Origin: Notamacropus eugenii
Taxonomy: Eukaryota > Chordata > Mammalia > Diprotodontia > Macropodidae
NCBI RefSeq assembly: GCF_028372415.1
Contig: NC_092875.1
Coordinates: forward strand, 34,118,817 to 34,182,816
DNA: 64,000 nucleotides
Direction of reading: 5' to 3'
The notes under the pieces: generated by a model
Told to the model about the DNA's origin: nothing
What the model saw: only the letters and a program-made list of their open reading frames with translations
Database searches by the model: none
In this document: in pieces, positions 1 to 11,800 of the stretch
Numbering within the stretch: the first letter of the stretch is position 1
Layout of the letters: each line of letters opens with the position of its first letter
Program-made: the position numbers and the translations under genes

Positions 1-960
1 GGGAATCAGCAGTGCTTCATGGAGAAAGAATTCCTTGAACAACCTTGAAGGAAGCTGGAGATTCTCCGAGGAAGAAGGGAGGACAGAGGAGGGCCAAGCA
101 GGCATTAGGGGAATGGGAGAATTAGGGGAAGGTACAAAACCCTCAAGATGGGAGATGGGATCAGCAGGGAGAATCATCTGACTAACCGACAGAGGAGGTG
201 AAGGAGCGTGGTGTCCAGTGAACCTGAGAAGATGGGCAGGAGTCGGGCGAAGGCTGGCACTGCCAACCCAAAGAGATTGTATTTTATCCTGATGGAAAGA
301 AGGCACCATGGGAGTTTTGTGACTGGGTCAGAGCTGGTTTGGAGAGGGGACAGTGAAAGCATGTGGGAGCTGGCTGTGGCCAGAGTCTGGGCTGCCTTGG
401 CTGGGCTGGGGGGGTAGGGGTGTTCATGGGAAGGGCAAGGTCACAGAGAGATCATTGTCATGGGAGGAGAGAGTTTGGCTTGTGCCAGCTCGTAGCTTAA
501 CCTGGCTCAGGGAAGATAGTGACAGTGTCTGTCAGAGGGCTTTCTTTTTCAGTTTGCCACACAGATTTGAGGCTTGAGTTTTGATTGCATTTACGCTTCT
601 AAGTGAGGTGAAGCTTGGAGAAATTGGAAAATGGAGCCAGGTGATGGTTTCCTGCGGGCAGCCTGGCGATTCCTCTTAGGTGATCACCATCCTTCTCACA
701 GAAGTTAGGAATACCCATGGCATTGGTACTGACCAGGACATCCTGGAATCAGAGTAGGTTGGGGCTTCTAGGAACTAGATTCCTACCTTAGAAGAAGGCT
801 GTTGTGCCAGCGCGGGGCTGGGGCTGGCTGCCTCTGGTGGGGGAGGGTGGAGCTGCTGGGGTGAGGTGGGAGGGCAGCTTGAGGCCTATAGGCTTGTGGA
901 AAGGCCATCCCAGGGGGTGGTGCTGGTGACCAGTCACAGCTGACAGAGCTGGGCAAGTAT

Positions 961-978
961 GGGGGGGGGGGGGGGGGG
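961..978 (+). repeat. Poly-G run (18 G)
   Basis: Eighteen uninterrupted G bases in NAA25 intron 1. Such a run is length-unstable and often misread in assemblies. Confidence 0.95.
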
Positions 979-2114
979 AGTTGTGCTGATGCTTGGCTTA
1001 GTAGACACATTGAGATTTCTAGACTGCTGAAGGAGGAAGGAGGCTTTCATGTGAATGGAGCTGGGCCGTGGATGAAGCCTGCTCCAGGAAGACACTGTGG
1101 GCATCCTCTAAATTTCCCTTTGCTGGGCCAAGTCCCAGTGGCCTCACCCTAGTTACAGCTCTGCGTCATGCTTCTGTGCCTCTGACCGTCCACTGCCTGT
1201 GGAGATGCTGCTTCTGAGCACCAAGGATGCCGCGACACCAAAGACAGCTTCGGTTCTTGTGCAGCCCCCAGGAGGAAGCGTTTCACTTTGGCTTATGGCC
1301 CACTGGGGTTCTGAGAGCAGTGCTTTCAGATCCTCTTCCCAGTTGGGCTCTGGTGTCAGCCCCCCCAGGAGGCTGTAATCCGAGCTGCCTGAAGGCAGCT
1401 TTTTGCTCCTCAGGAAACCTTCTCAAGCCCTCTGTTCAGTAGGGAAGGGAAGCAGTTTGAGTTTGCAGGGCATGTGCACATATAGAAACCAAAAAGGATC
1501 CATGTTCCATGAAGAAAACTTGCTAATTAGGTGGTACCTTCGTTAGTGCCTGCAGTTGCTGCATGTTTAGCAGAACAGTCACAGAAATCAGTGAGACCCC
1601 TGCTTGTGCTTCTTGCCCCCCAGTCGCCCCAGGTGTCCTGCTCAGGCTTAGTTCTAGCTTTGGCTTGGATGGAGAGCAGAGCTGAGAATCTAACACTCAG
1701 AGACAAGTTGGGCTAGATGGGAGGAAAGCCCTAGGAGAAGGTTTAGTGGGAATGGGAAGTAGTTTTCCAAGGGGCACCAGAAGTTCCCTCACTTTGTCAG
1801 TTGGAAATCACTTCTGGTGTTTTAGTCAGTTCAGAGGTCCCCGAGCTCAGCTTTGGCATCTTACCGTTGCTGATTTCCTGTAGCTCAGGGTGAAAGGGTT
1901 CTGTGTCCAAACCTCACGTGTTTGGCTGTAGTCAGTAGGATTCTTCCCCCAGTGGGCTCTTCTGTGATGTTTGAGGTATGCGCTAATGCTTCTCCTCCTA
2001 CACCTCCAATCTACACGTTTTCAGTCACACTGCTGCTTTTGGAATTTGTCATGGGATATTGGTGCCATTTGCCAAATGTTACTCGTGGCCCCTTGGCAAA
2101 CTTCTTCAACCCCA

Positions 2115-2330
2115 CTTTGGGAGCACCTGCTTTATACACTTGTCCTTTATACAGTTGGTCTCTTTGGAGTCCCACAACCATTCTGCAAAGCAGTTCTGCA
2201 ACTAGGGAAACTGAGACTCAGAGAGCTCAAGGCCACACACCTAGTAGGTGTTAGAAAATGGATCAGGGGTGGCATCCTCCTGACTCCAAGGTTGGAGAGA
2301 GGGGAAGGTCCGTTTGCTCCCAGATCTCTC
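2115..2330 (+). repeat. MIR-type SINE remnant
   Basis: Diverged copy of the MIR core and tail: 'gggaaactgagactcagaga' followed by 'aaggccacacacctagtagg', with the usual 'cctgactcc' near the end. Borders are approximate. Confidence 0.7.
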
Positions 2331-3589
2331 TGACTTCAGATCTAGGACTTGACTCTGCCAGGCCTGGGGTCTCCATGTTCTGACTTGATATCTGACCCAT
2401 ATTCACCCTTCACCCATCTGACCGACCCTGACCTATGAGGGCTTTAAGCCGTGAGCGGTAATGTCCTGATACATTCCTTCTCTGACTTGACTCCCTGCTG
2501 TGTGGCCCAAGGGGCCCCTGGCCTTTCATCCCTCTCCTGTGCAGCAAAATTAGGAGGATAACCCTGAGATTTATTGCTCCTTCTAATTCAGAATCCAATT
2601 CCATCTCGCCAGCTGAGGATGCAAAGGGTGAGTCAAAAATTTGGCCAGGAAAGCTTTTCTGGAAACCTGTTGTAGACTCAATAGCAGAACAGATAACGAT
2701 GGAGTAAGAGTTGGACACTTGTGATAATGTGCCTTCGACTTGGCCCAGAGCATGTATGGAAGGGCACATGGCAACTGGGAAAGAATTATGGAGGCCAGCC
2801 CTGTAGGTGAGTTTAAATGAGTGACTGGCAGAGAAACCTCTTTTACAAGCTTGTTCTTTCACTAGGTTATGCTGCTTGTATGATAAAGCATTAAGGTTGA
2901 AACGTACGTACGTGTGTGTGGCACGCGCAGTTTTAACTGTTGACCAGTTGGCACTTGTCCAGGCATCTGATTCCTGGGAGTCTTCATACTGAGAGAAGGA
3001 AACTTATTGGGACAACCATGTGCGACTGCTCTTCTCCATCCCTTTGGGGCATCTTTATGGCCAAGGGCATCTGACCCAGGATGGACCAGGCACAAGAAGC
3101 CTTATTCAATCCTGGTCAGCTCTGACTCCAGACTAGACCTAATTGACATTCAAGTTGTGGACACCATCAGCAGCAAAGTGAAGTGGCAGATGCTTCACAG
3201 CTTTGCTTGAGATTTGCTCGGCCAGTTAGTGCCTGATTGGAAGGGAGAGGACTACCCTCTTCAGGAATCGCCACGTGCGCCTTTGGAGAGGCGACAGCAT
3301 CATTGCTCTGGGATCATCGACTGTCCTGGGAGCAGGAGACTAGAGAGCCTCCTGTCCATCTCCTCATTGAACGGATGGGGAAATTGACGTCTGGAGAGGT
3401 GAAGTCGTCTTGTTATGGGCTGTCCTGGGGCATCCCCGGAGTTCAATGGGCCTCTAGCTTTTGGTGATCCAGGATGCTATCCAGCCAGCCAGGTTGGTGG
3501 TCCCATGCTGGTGGCAAATGGCTGCCCTGGAGACTAACTTTCAATTCTTGACCTTAGATATTTGTTAGGTTGTTTATTCACAGGAGCAA

Positions 3590-3895
3590 ATCTGTTTTGT
3601 TTTTGTTTTTATCAATTTATTAATCAGTTTATTAATTAATAACTAATCCTTAACTGGCAAGATAGAATTGAATTCTACAATCACTTCCATAAATCTTAGA
3701 TTTTTCTCCCCCTTTCCTCCCCACTTCCTCTCCCCTCTTTCCCCAAGATGGTGTGCAATCTTATGTGGGTTCTGCACATATTTTCTTACCAAATACATTT
3801 TCACCTTAGTCATGTTGCATGGAAGAATTTAAACGAATGGGAGAAACCATGAGAAAACAACAGAACACAAGAGAAGATAGTCTGCTTCACTCTGC
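3590..3895 (-). repeat. L1 3' end, antisense (marsupial type)
   Basis: Reads 'tcaccttagtcatgttgcat', then 'gggagaaaccatgagaaaac' and 'cacaagagaagatagtctgc'. This is the same sequence as the L1-type 3' end at 61869-62520, so the LINE is on the minus strand and truncated. Confidence 0.7.
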
Positions 3896-3917
3896 TGGAT
3901 CTGTTCTTGAAGGTAGA

Positions 3918-4040
3918 GTGGGAAGACTACTGGACATTGGGAGTCAGGAGAGCTGGGCTCAGATCTCACCCTTAACACCTGAGACTCAGGTCACTGGACT
4001 TGCCAGAACCTCTGTGCCTTCCTTCCCTTTCAAACTGGAA
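3918..4040 (+). repeat. CORE-SINE remnant
   Basis: Pattern 'attgggagtcaggagagctg', 'cacctgagactcaggtcact' and 'aacctctgtgccttccttcc' matches a worn tRNA-headed CORE-SINE. Borders are approximate. Confidence 0.5.
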
Positions 4041-5064
4041 TGTGGACGCCAGTGGTGCCACCCTCCTGTGGTGGTAAGAAGGGCTTTGCAAGCTTTGTCC
4101 ATGTTCCATCTCCCTGGGAGCTGTGCTTTCTTGGGAACTCCTGATTGAGCCCTGAAGTCAGTGCCTCACTTGAAGTTTAAGCTGCCTGGGAGCAGGGGAG
4201 GAGCACAGGTGCCTAGCCAGGGTGTTATCAGGGGCAGGCCCAGGCAAGCCAGGGATGACCTTTTGCCACAGTGCCAGACTTCCTGCCCCTGTTACCAGCT
4301 TTCCTTCCATTTCAGCCTCTGCTCAGTGGACTTCAGATAGAAATGGTACGGACAGAAGTTGCCACCCCCCACTATTCAGAGATGTTCATTGTTCACTAGA
4401 CTGGCAGAGGGGGGTAATGATTGCCTTTTGGAGTTGAGTCAAAACAGGACAATTCCAGCAGCATTTAGGACGGTGTGTGCTTTGTCTTATTGCCACGTGG
4501 TTTTTATTTGTTTCTCTGAGTCTCATTTGGAGAGTTCCACAAGTTAGGAGACTGCAAGCTTCGTCCTTAAGTTTTTATGTCTTATTCTGTTGGAGATTTG
4601 GGCCGATCTTCCTGTGTGCAGGCCTTGCACTTGTGACGCAGCTTCTTGTTGAAATGGCCAGGTGACTGGGAGCTGTGGTTATAGTGTGAGGGAGCTTTGG
4701 TTGTGAGTCTGCATGCTTGATCGTATCTTGGTCGTATCCTGGTTGAAGGAGTGCTACATTTTTTGCATCCAGTAGAATCTGTTGCACTTTTTCAGTTTCC
4801 CTACAGAATGTCCATTGATCAGTAAGTGTGCACTCTTAGGGCTAACTCTCTGTGATTCCTCACTGGCAGTGCCCTGGCCTTGTAGAGCCCTCTGTCTACA
4901 AACACTTTTGCCATTGGTCAGTCGGATGAAGTCTTACTCCTGGTTCTCTTCCACTTCCTGCCTCATCGGCCTTTTACCAGCCCTGCTCTCATGAGAGAAG
5001 GGAAGCAGGTGGTGGAGGAGATGGAGGTCAGATCCAGATGTTTGGCTGCATAGGAGTATAGACT

Positions 5065-5215
5065 CAGATCTAGAGCTGAAGGGACCTTATATGCCACCTC
5101 TTACAGATGGGGAAACTGAGGCCTGGGGGGAGGGACTTGCCTACAGTCATGCAGGCCTCTGGCTCCAGAGCCAGTGCTCCTCCCACTGGACTGCCCTGCT
5201 TTTCTGCATTGATAT
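5065..5215 (+). repeat. MIR-type SINE remnant
   Basis: Contains 'acagatggggaaactgaggc', 'gggacttgcctacagtcatg' and 'ctccagagccagtgctcctc', the typical order of a MIR 3' half. Confidence 0.7.
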
Positions 5216-5745
5216 CCTGATAAAACGGTTGGAATTGGAAGGTTGCCTCTAGAGCCCAGTGATCTGTGTGACTGAGGTCTCCCTATCAGAGGATGGGGTT
5301 GCCAGGACCTTTCTTTCATTTTGGGCTGCTGAGCCTAGGTCCTGGTGAGGATCGTATCCTGTGCCCAGTCATACATCCATAGTTAGGTAGTACCTACTTC
5401 TTATTTGGAAATGTTCCATTTTCATTCTCATTCATTCATTCAGTTACATTTCTTCCCCTCTTGTTGAAAATCAGTAGTATATGACCTGCTTAGTTCTCCT
5501 ATAACAGACTCTTAGGGTTGGAAGGGGCTTACGCAGTCTTGGAGGTCAGCCCATATCTGGGCGAGAATCCCCTCTAGAAGTTGTCTTGCCTTGGCTTAAA
5601 GACCTGAGGGAAGAGGAACTGCCACCGTCTTAGGCCGCTGTCCTGGTCCACCGTCCAAGGCTGTTCTCCTGGGCTGCCCTCCTGGGCCGCGATCCTGGGC
5701 CACTCTCCCCTCTCTGACTGTTGCATTCTCTTTCCATTTTTATAG

Positions 5746-5831
5746 ATTATCTCGATAATGGCAATAATAAGATGGCGATTCAGCAAGCCGATAAACTGCT
5801 GAAAAAGCACAAAGATCTGCATTGTGCCAAG
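5746..5831 (+). CDS. NAA25: NAA25 exon 2
   Basis: 86 bp, residues about 20-48. The first two bases finish an Asp codon begun in exon 1; the exon then reads YLDNGNNKMAIQQADKLL and ends at CAK in phase 0. Acceptor is tatag, donor gtgagg. It starts the N-terminal TPR region. Confidence 0.95.
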
Positions 5832-8800
5832 GTGAGGCCGTTTGGCGTAAGGCATGTTTTATTTGGTGAATTAAAATGCACACGCACGCACACACATGCA
5901 TGCACACACACATGTGCTCATGTGCTTCCTACTGCTCACACTTGGTCTTCCAGCCACTGTAAAGTCATTTTCGGATTCACCTCCTAAGTGTCTATTTACC
6001 TGTGGCTTTTCAGACTGTATTGGCTTAAAAATGAAATATTAAAAATGCTTTTAAGCATCAATTTCTATAAGGGCTTGGCTTTTCCACCGCCACATTATAC
6101 ACTGAGTCCATGCCCTTCTCTCCATTTATGAGGATTCAGTCTCTAAATATGTTTAAAACTCAGCTCAAATGCCACCTTCTGCTGAAAGCTAGAAAACTCA
6201 TTTTTCCTTTCTCTGTATGTGGCCTCTCGGCCATCCTGGCTGCCCTGCCAGCTGACTTGCTGTGAGGTCCTCTGCAGTCCCCGTGTGTGTCCAGCAAGGG
6301 AAGGGAGGCTGGTGGATCAGATTCCCTGAAAAGTGAAAATCTGCTCCCATCTGCTTTGGAATGAAATCTCTGGGTTCCTATTTCCTTCTCTGAGTCTTTT
6401 TCATTCCCTTTCTAGCAGCTGTTTCTCACCTTCCTCCGTAGGTATTAAAAGCGATTGGTTTACAGAGGACTGGGAAGCAGGATGACGCCTTTGCCCTGGC
6501 GCGAGAAGTTGCTGCCCTCGAGCCCACTGATGACAATTCCTTGCAAGCACTGACCATCCTCTATCGGGAAATGCACAGACGTGGGTCTTTTGTTTAACTT
6601 TGTTTTTAATAACGTTGTGTCTCTTTTAAAAATGAGAGAGGAACCTTTGAATGTTAAGATTTTGTGCACACTTGGGTTTTGTCTTCTTGAAGTATCCTTG
6701 TAATTTAGCTGTCCAGAAGAGAGGGGAGCACTGGAGGCAGCTGGTGTGGGGCTGGGCAGAGGAGAGGGATGAGGTCCAGGAAGGGAGGAGATGGGCAGGG
6801 CCATGCTGGCTCTGCTCAATCCTCCCAGCTGTCAGAGACCTGAGAGCAGCAGTTCGGGGTCTACTCCATTAAGGATGGCATATGCGTTCATTCCTTCTCA
6901 TTCTGTCCACCAGCCTCGGCCCTTCTCCCTATTTTTGTTTGCTATTCCAAGTAGTTTGAAGCAAAGCAGTGGCTCCTCTTTAGGGAAGTGGGAGGTCACT
7001 GGACCCACATGTACAAGAGTGTGACCATCAGTCCCATTTCTCAGGGGTTTATTGGCTACGGGCCTACTGTGTGTGGTCACATGGGAGCAGAGAGTTGGTC
7101 AGCTTGGCTTTTGTGACCAGACAGCTCAATGCCTTCCCTCATCTTCCAAGGACGCTGCCTTCTTCCAATAGCCGACGTTAGCAGCTCAGTGTCATGCTGT
7201 GTGCCTCCCTCTGCCTCCTCTGCATGTACAGTCCACCTGCACATCAGAGCTCTTGTCCTCCATTCCCTTCTCTCCATTCATGTAGAATCAGGCCCTGATC
7301 TCGTGGAGAGCTCAGCTGAGATGCCACTTTTGTCTCTCCCAGCACCCTTAGCTCTTAGAGCCCACTCTTTGGAAATTCTGTTGTCTGTATTCTAAATGTG
7401 GAACATCTCTGTGGAGATGTTGTGTCCTTCTCCCTGAGGGCAGGATGGTTGTGCCATCCCCAGGGCCCAGACCAGTAAGCCACTGAGAGTGGGATTGAAG
7501 CCTCTTTGGCCAAATGGGGAGGAGATGCACTGAGTGAAATCTCGCCTGTCTCTGTCGCAGCGGAACTGGTCACCAAGTTGTACGAGGCCGCTGTGAAGAA
7601 GGTTCCCAACAGTGAAGAGTACCACTCTCACCTCTTCATGGCCTACGCTCGAGTGGGGGAATACAAGAAGATGCAGCAGGTGAGTGGCCCTGCGGGCACT
7701 GCCACAAGGGCTGCGAGGCTGGTAATGTGCTTCTCTTGTGCTTGGAAAAGGGAGCTGGGCCTGTGTTCTCTGGTGGCTCTCCTGGCCTCTCTTCATGAGA
7801 GACAGAAAAGGGCAGAAATCCTGGAGCAGGCCTGTGTGAGCCAGCTGCGTGGCATGTGGTATTGTGTTGTTAATATTACTGATAGTTGGCATTTGTTAAG
7901 CCAAATTTACAAAGTGCTTTATTTACATGGGATCCTCACAACCCTGTGATCTAGATGCTACTATTTTTAGTTCACAGGGAGGAAACGAAGGCCCAATAGA
8001 TGACCTATTCTCGGTAACACAGCTAGCATCTGAGGCAGGATTTGAACCTGGGTCTTCCTAACCCCCAAGTCCAGCTTCTCCCTACCCCTTCCAGGCCACC
8101 TCAGGCCCTGTGTCCCATCCTGCTGTATCTGGACAGCCCCAGCCAGACCTGGTGCTAAGCTGGATTCTTTAGGCTCCATGGAGTTCCTAGAGGGCCTCTG
8201 CCAAAGCTGGCCCCCAGCTGGACCACTCTCTTTTCCCCACCCCTAACCCTAACCGCAGCCTTCCTGACCACACTGCCTTGCCTTTGCTGGTGGGCCCTCC
8301 TGGGGTCCTAATGTCCTAAGGTGACCAGAGGAGACCTGGGCCTTGCCAGACCCTGCAGCCAGACTCTTGCTCATGTGCTTTCTTCCCCTCCTCGATGTGA
8401 TCTCCCTGAGAGCAGGGGCTAGCTCCCTCTGTCTATCTGTATTCCCAGCTCTTGGGACATCTTAAGGAATAGCTGAGTAAAGGCTCTTGTATTTATTCAT
8501 TTATCCATCCATGCTATCCAGTGGGCCCGACTGCCTCTCACTTACTTTGTTTGCAAAGTATCTTTAGTTCAGAAAGAAGTGCTTGTGGCTTTTAAAAAAA
8601 TTAATGAATCAAGCATTTATTAAACACGTATTGTATGTAAAACATTTCTACAAGAAATGACCAGATCACTAGGGCAAAGCTGTGCCCTCTGGGAGTTCAT
8701 AGTCTGATTTGGAGGAGTTAGCGGGTCTACAGATAGACAATAGCCCTGTAATTTACAATAATGATAGAAAGTACTTGTCCTTAAGGGCATCTGTTGGGAC

Positions 8801-11800
8801 TGGGTAAGCTGGCCGTGGTTGATTACCTACCCCTTGGCTCAGCATTTTCAAATTAGGTTAATAGTGCCTAGAAAGGAAAATGTCTCTGAAAATTTTTTCC
8901 CTTGAATTTTATATATTTTTTAAGAGTGAAGAACTCAGGTAGATGAGAGCCTGCTAAATTAAGACAGTCTCAATCCCAACACATCCGAAAAATAACCTTC
9001 ATGCTAAATAGAATTCACCTAGAAAAGCTTTCAGGTGCACGTTATGTTTAGTTACTGACTTGCCTTTCCTTTCTGTCATTTAAGTGGACTTGTATTACGA
9101 ATGCTGTCTTCTCTGCTACTTAGCTGACTTTGGGACATCACTCTAATGCCCTTTAACAATGATGCTTTGATAGGCCAGTGTTTCTTCTGTGACTGCACAT
9201 GATTCCCTTCTACAATAAATACAGTGTTGGGAGTCTCCAGGAACCATTTGAGAAATGCCAGGCTGCCTGACCAGCTTTAGACTTTCTTATGGCAGCTCCC
9301 CCTTCACGGGCTCATTTGTCCTGATGCTCATGTTGGGGTTTGGAATCATATTAAATAGAAGTCATCTTGGCACAAGGTGGGGCAGAGACGGATCCCAGCA
9401 GTCACATTTGCCTTTTGGGATCCACCAACAGACCATGTTCACAGTGGTAACTGCAGCTCACTGCCAGTCATTATTAAAATCAGCAGGTAAACTCAGAAAG
9501 TGTGGCCTGCTCAGGGCCTGTTTCTCCCCTCTTTGGGCTTTAGGCTGCTTCCCAGGCTGCTGTTAGAGCCTTTGACTCCTCCAGCCCTGCTGAAGTGAGT
9601 AAGGACTTGTCTTGGGGGACCCTCTGCTTGATCCTCCGCCCCAGTGCAGTTGGCACATGAGATACCACACAGCAGAAGTGCAACCTCCTGGAATAGCTGT
9701 GTCTTTTTACCCTTCCCTTGGATGCTACAGGCCATTCACTTTCCTCTTTGAAATGGGAATAGCATGTGTGTTATTTCCTTGGAGCTGGTTTCTTTTGGCT
9801 CCATAGCAGTATAATGTCTCAAAGTGGGTTTGTTTAGGCAAATCCTGAAGCCAGGGCCTGGTGGTTGCCTTGGGAGAGATGGCTGCCATTCTCAGGCCAG
9901 CCAGACTTTAACTTGAGGAGGACCGGGCAGAACAGGGCTTACATTGCTGATCATTGAGTCCTTTCATTGGGTCCAAGAACTTTCAAGTCCTGTCTTTTTC
10001 TCTTTCAGGCTGGAATGGCACTTTATAAGATTGTACCAAAAAACCCTTATTATTTTTGGTCTGTCATGAGTTTAATTATGCAGGTGAGTACGAGGTTCAG
10101 AATGGCGTGGGGAGCCTCCGTTTTAGACCCTGTCATTGCCGTCAGTAACCCACTTACTTCATATGCTTTTAGTAGGATATGGGGTTAGCGCCATTTCTAA
10201 ATATGTTCTTATCTATTAACTTTGCACAGAGCTTATCTTGTCTCCTCACTAACAGATACAAGTGGTTTTTATGTTCTTTTTTGTACTTGTCATCTTAATA
10301 TCCAGTGATACTGTTATCCTGGGTCATGGCAGCAGATGCCTGGGGGAGAAGGGGTTAGGAGAAGCTAACATGGTGTTTGGACCTTCCGAGATGAATTCAT
10401 TAGCCAGCCCAGAACCCAGGAGTTAGCTAAAACACCTCAAGTTCACCTACTTTATTCATAAGTAGACATGGTTTCTAGTAGCCAGCAGTGAGCTCATGTG
10501 GGATGGGGGGAGAACAGGCCATGGTGACCTTCCATAGAATTCCTAGCGGTCTTCTGGTGCTACCATATGACCACACACCCTATGCTGGCCCAGCTGTCCA
10601 AGAGGAAAACTCACAGTGCCCTCCACTTAGTGAGTTCTCTCATTTAGACTCTGGCCCCCTCTGAAGCAGCTGCTGCTGCTCTATTGTGCAGGAGAGGGAG
10701 TGAGTGAACAAAGGTTCTGTGACTTGTGTGTAGCCACGTGGGTGAGACCAGCACTTTTCCCACTGTCCCTGCCTGCCCCTGAAACACAGATCAAGGGAAA
10801 AGCGATTCATGACTTCTGGAATAACCCTGTGTGGCTGTGCCTCCATTTACAAAATAGACTTTCTGGGGAGTTTTGTGTCCTGGGGAGCTCACTGTTTGAA
10901 GAAGTCCCTAGGTGAATTTGTTATAGTGAGTATTAGCCCTTTCTTGGATTGACTTTGTAGGTGTCGGTGAGGATGGGTGATTGCTAGCATCCATTGGCTC
11001 TTAATGGAGTTGGGTCAGAGGGAGCGTCTCGCCAAAGGCCACTGATGTGACAACTTGATGAATGTCTTTCCTTTCCTCAGTCTATATCAGCCCAGGATGA
11101 GAACCTGTCCAAAACCATGTTTTTACCCCTTGCTGAGAGAATGGTGGAGAAGATGGTTAAGGAAGACAAGATTGAAGCCGAGGCTGAAGTAGGTATCGTA
11201 CAGACGTGAGGAGCAGCAGACAGAGCAGACGAGGGCTGGGGGAGACCTGGAAGAGGGGTCAGTGCTCAGGCTCATAGCTCAACTCGGATGGTTATTAGCA
11301 GCCGGATCTCAGGAAGTGCAAGGAAACAGAGTCTCAGTTTCATTATTTTTCAAAATGGAAATAGTTGTGCTGCTTGAACCAGTAACCTTACAGGTTTTGA
11401 GCATCAGATATGAGAGAGTACAGGAGAGTGCTGGCTATGTACTGCCATGTTTTTGTTATGTTGTGCCAGAGCGGCCTTCAGTGTGGTTCTGTGGGCCAGG
11501 ACACAGCGGCCTCCAAAGTCTTTCCAGAGAGTTGCGTGGGTTGGCATCCTGCAGCATGACTGCTTTTCACTCTAGGTGTTGTGTCCTTGGCATTTAGTGC
11601 AGCCTCTCCCCCCCAGACCCATAGTAGGTGCTTTCTAAATGCGTTGATGGGATCTCAGTCCTACTGGAGGATTCAAGGATTTGTGAAGTGTCTTGCATGG
11701 GAGGTCTGCCTCTGTGAGCAATGTGGGGCACCTTGCCTAGAACAAGGACTCGAAAATGTGTTGTGGATGCTTAGGGCCGGGGCTTGTTGTCAGAAAACCT

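Larger units (their letters stand above)
1..5745 (+). other. NAA25: NAA25 intron 1 (3' part)
   Basis: No coding exon was seen. The CpG-rich promoter and the short first exon expected for NAA25 are absent, so they lie left of the window. The intron ends in tttccattttTATAG before exon 2. It holds a poly-G run, two MIR-like pieces, one antisense L1 3' end and a SINE piece, listed separately. The rest (about 1-2100, 2340-3580 and 4040-5060) shows nothing I can name. Confidence 0.85.

Noticed and set aside
1-5745. NAA25 exon 1 within the window
   Set aside because: No sequence encoding a start like MATRGHVQDPNDRRLRPIY and no CpG island was found before exon 2.
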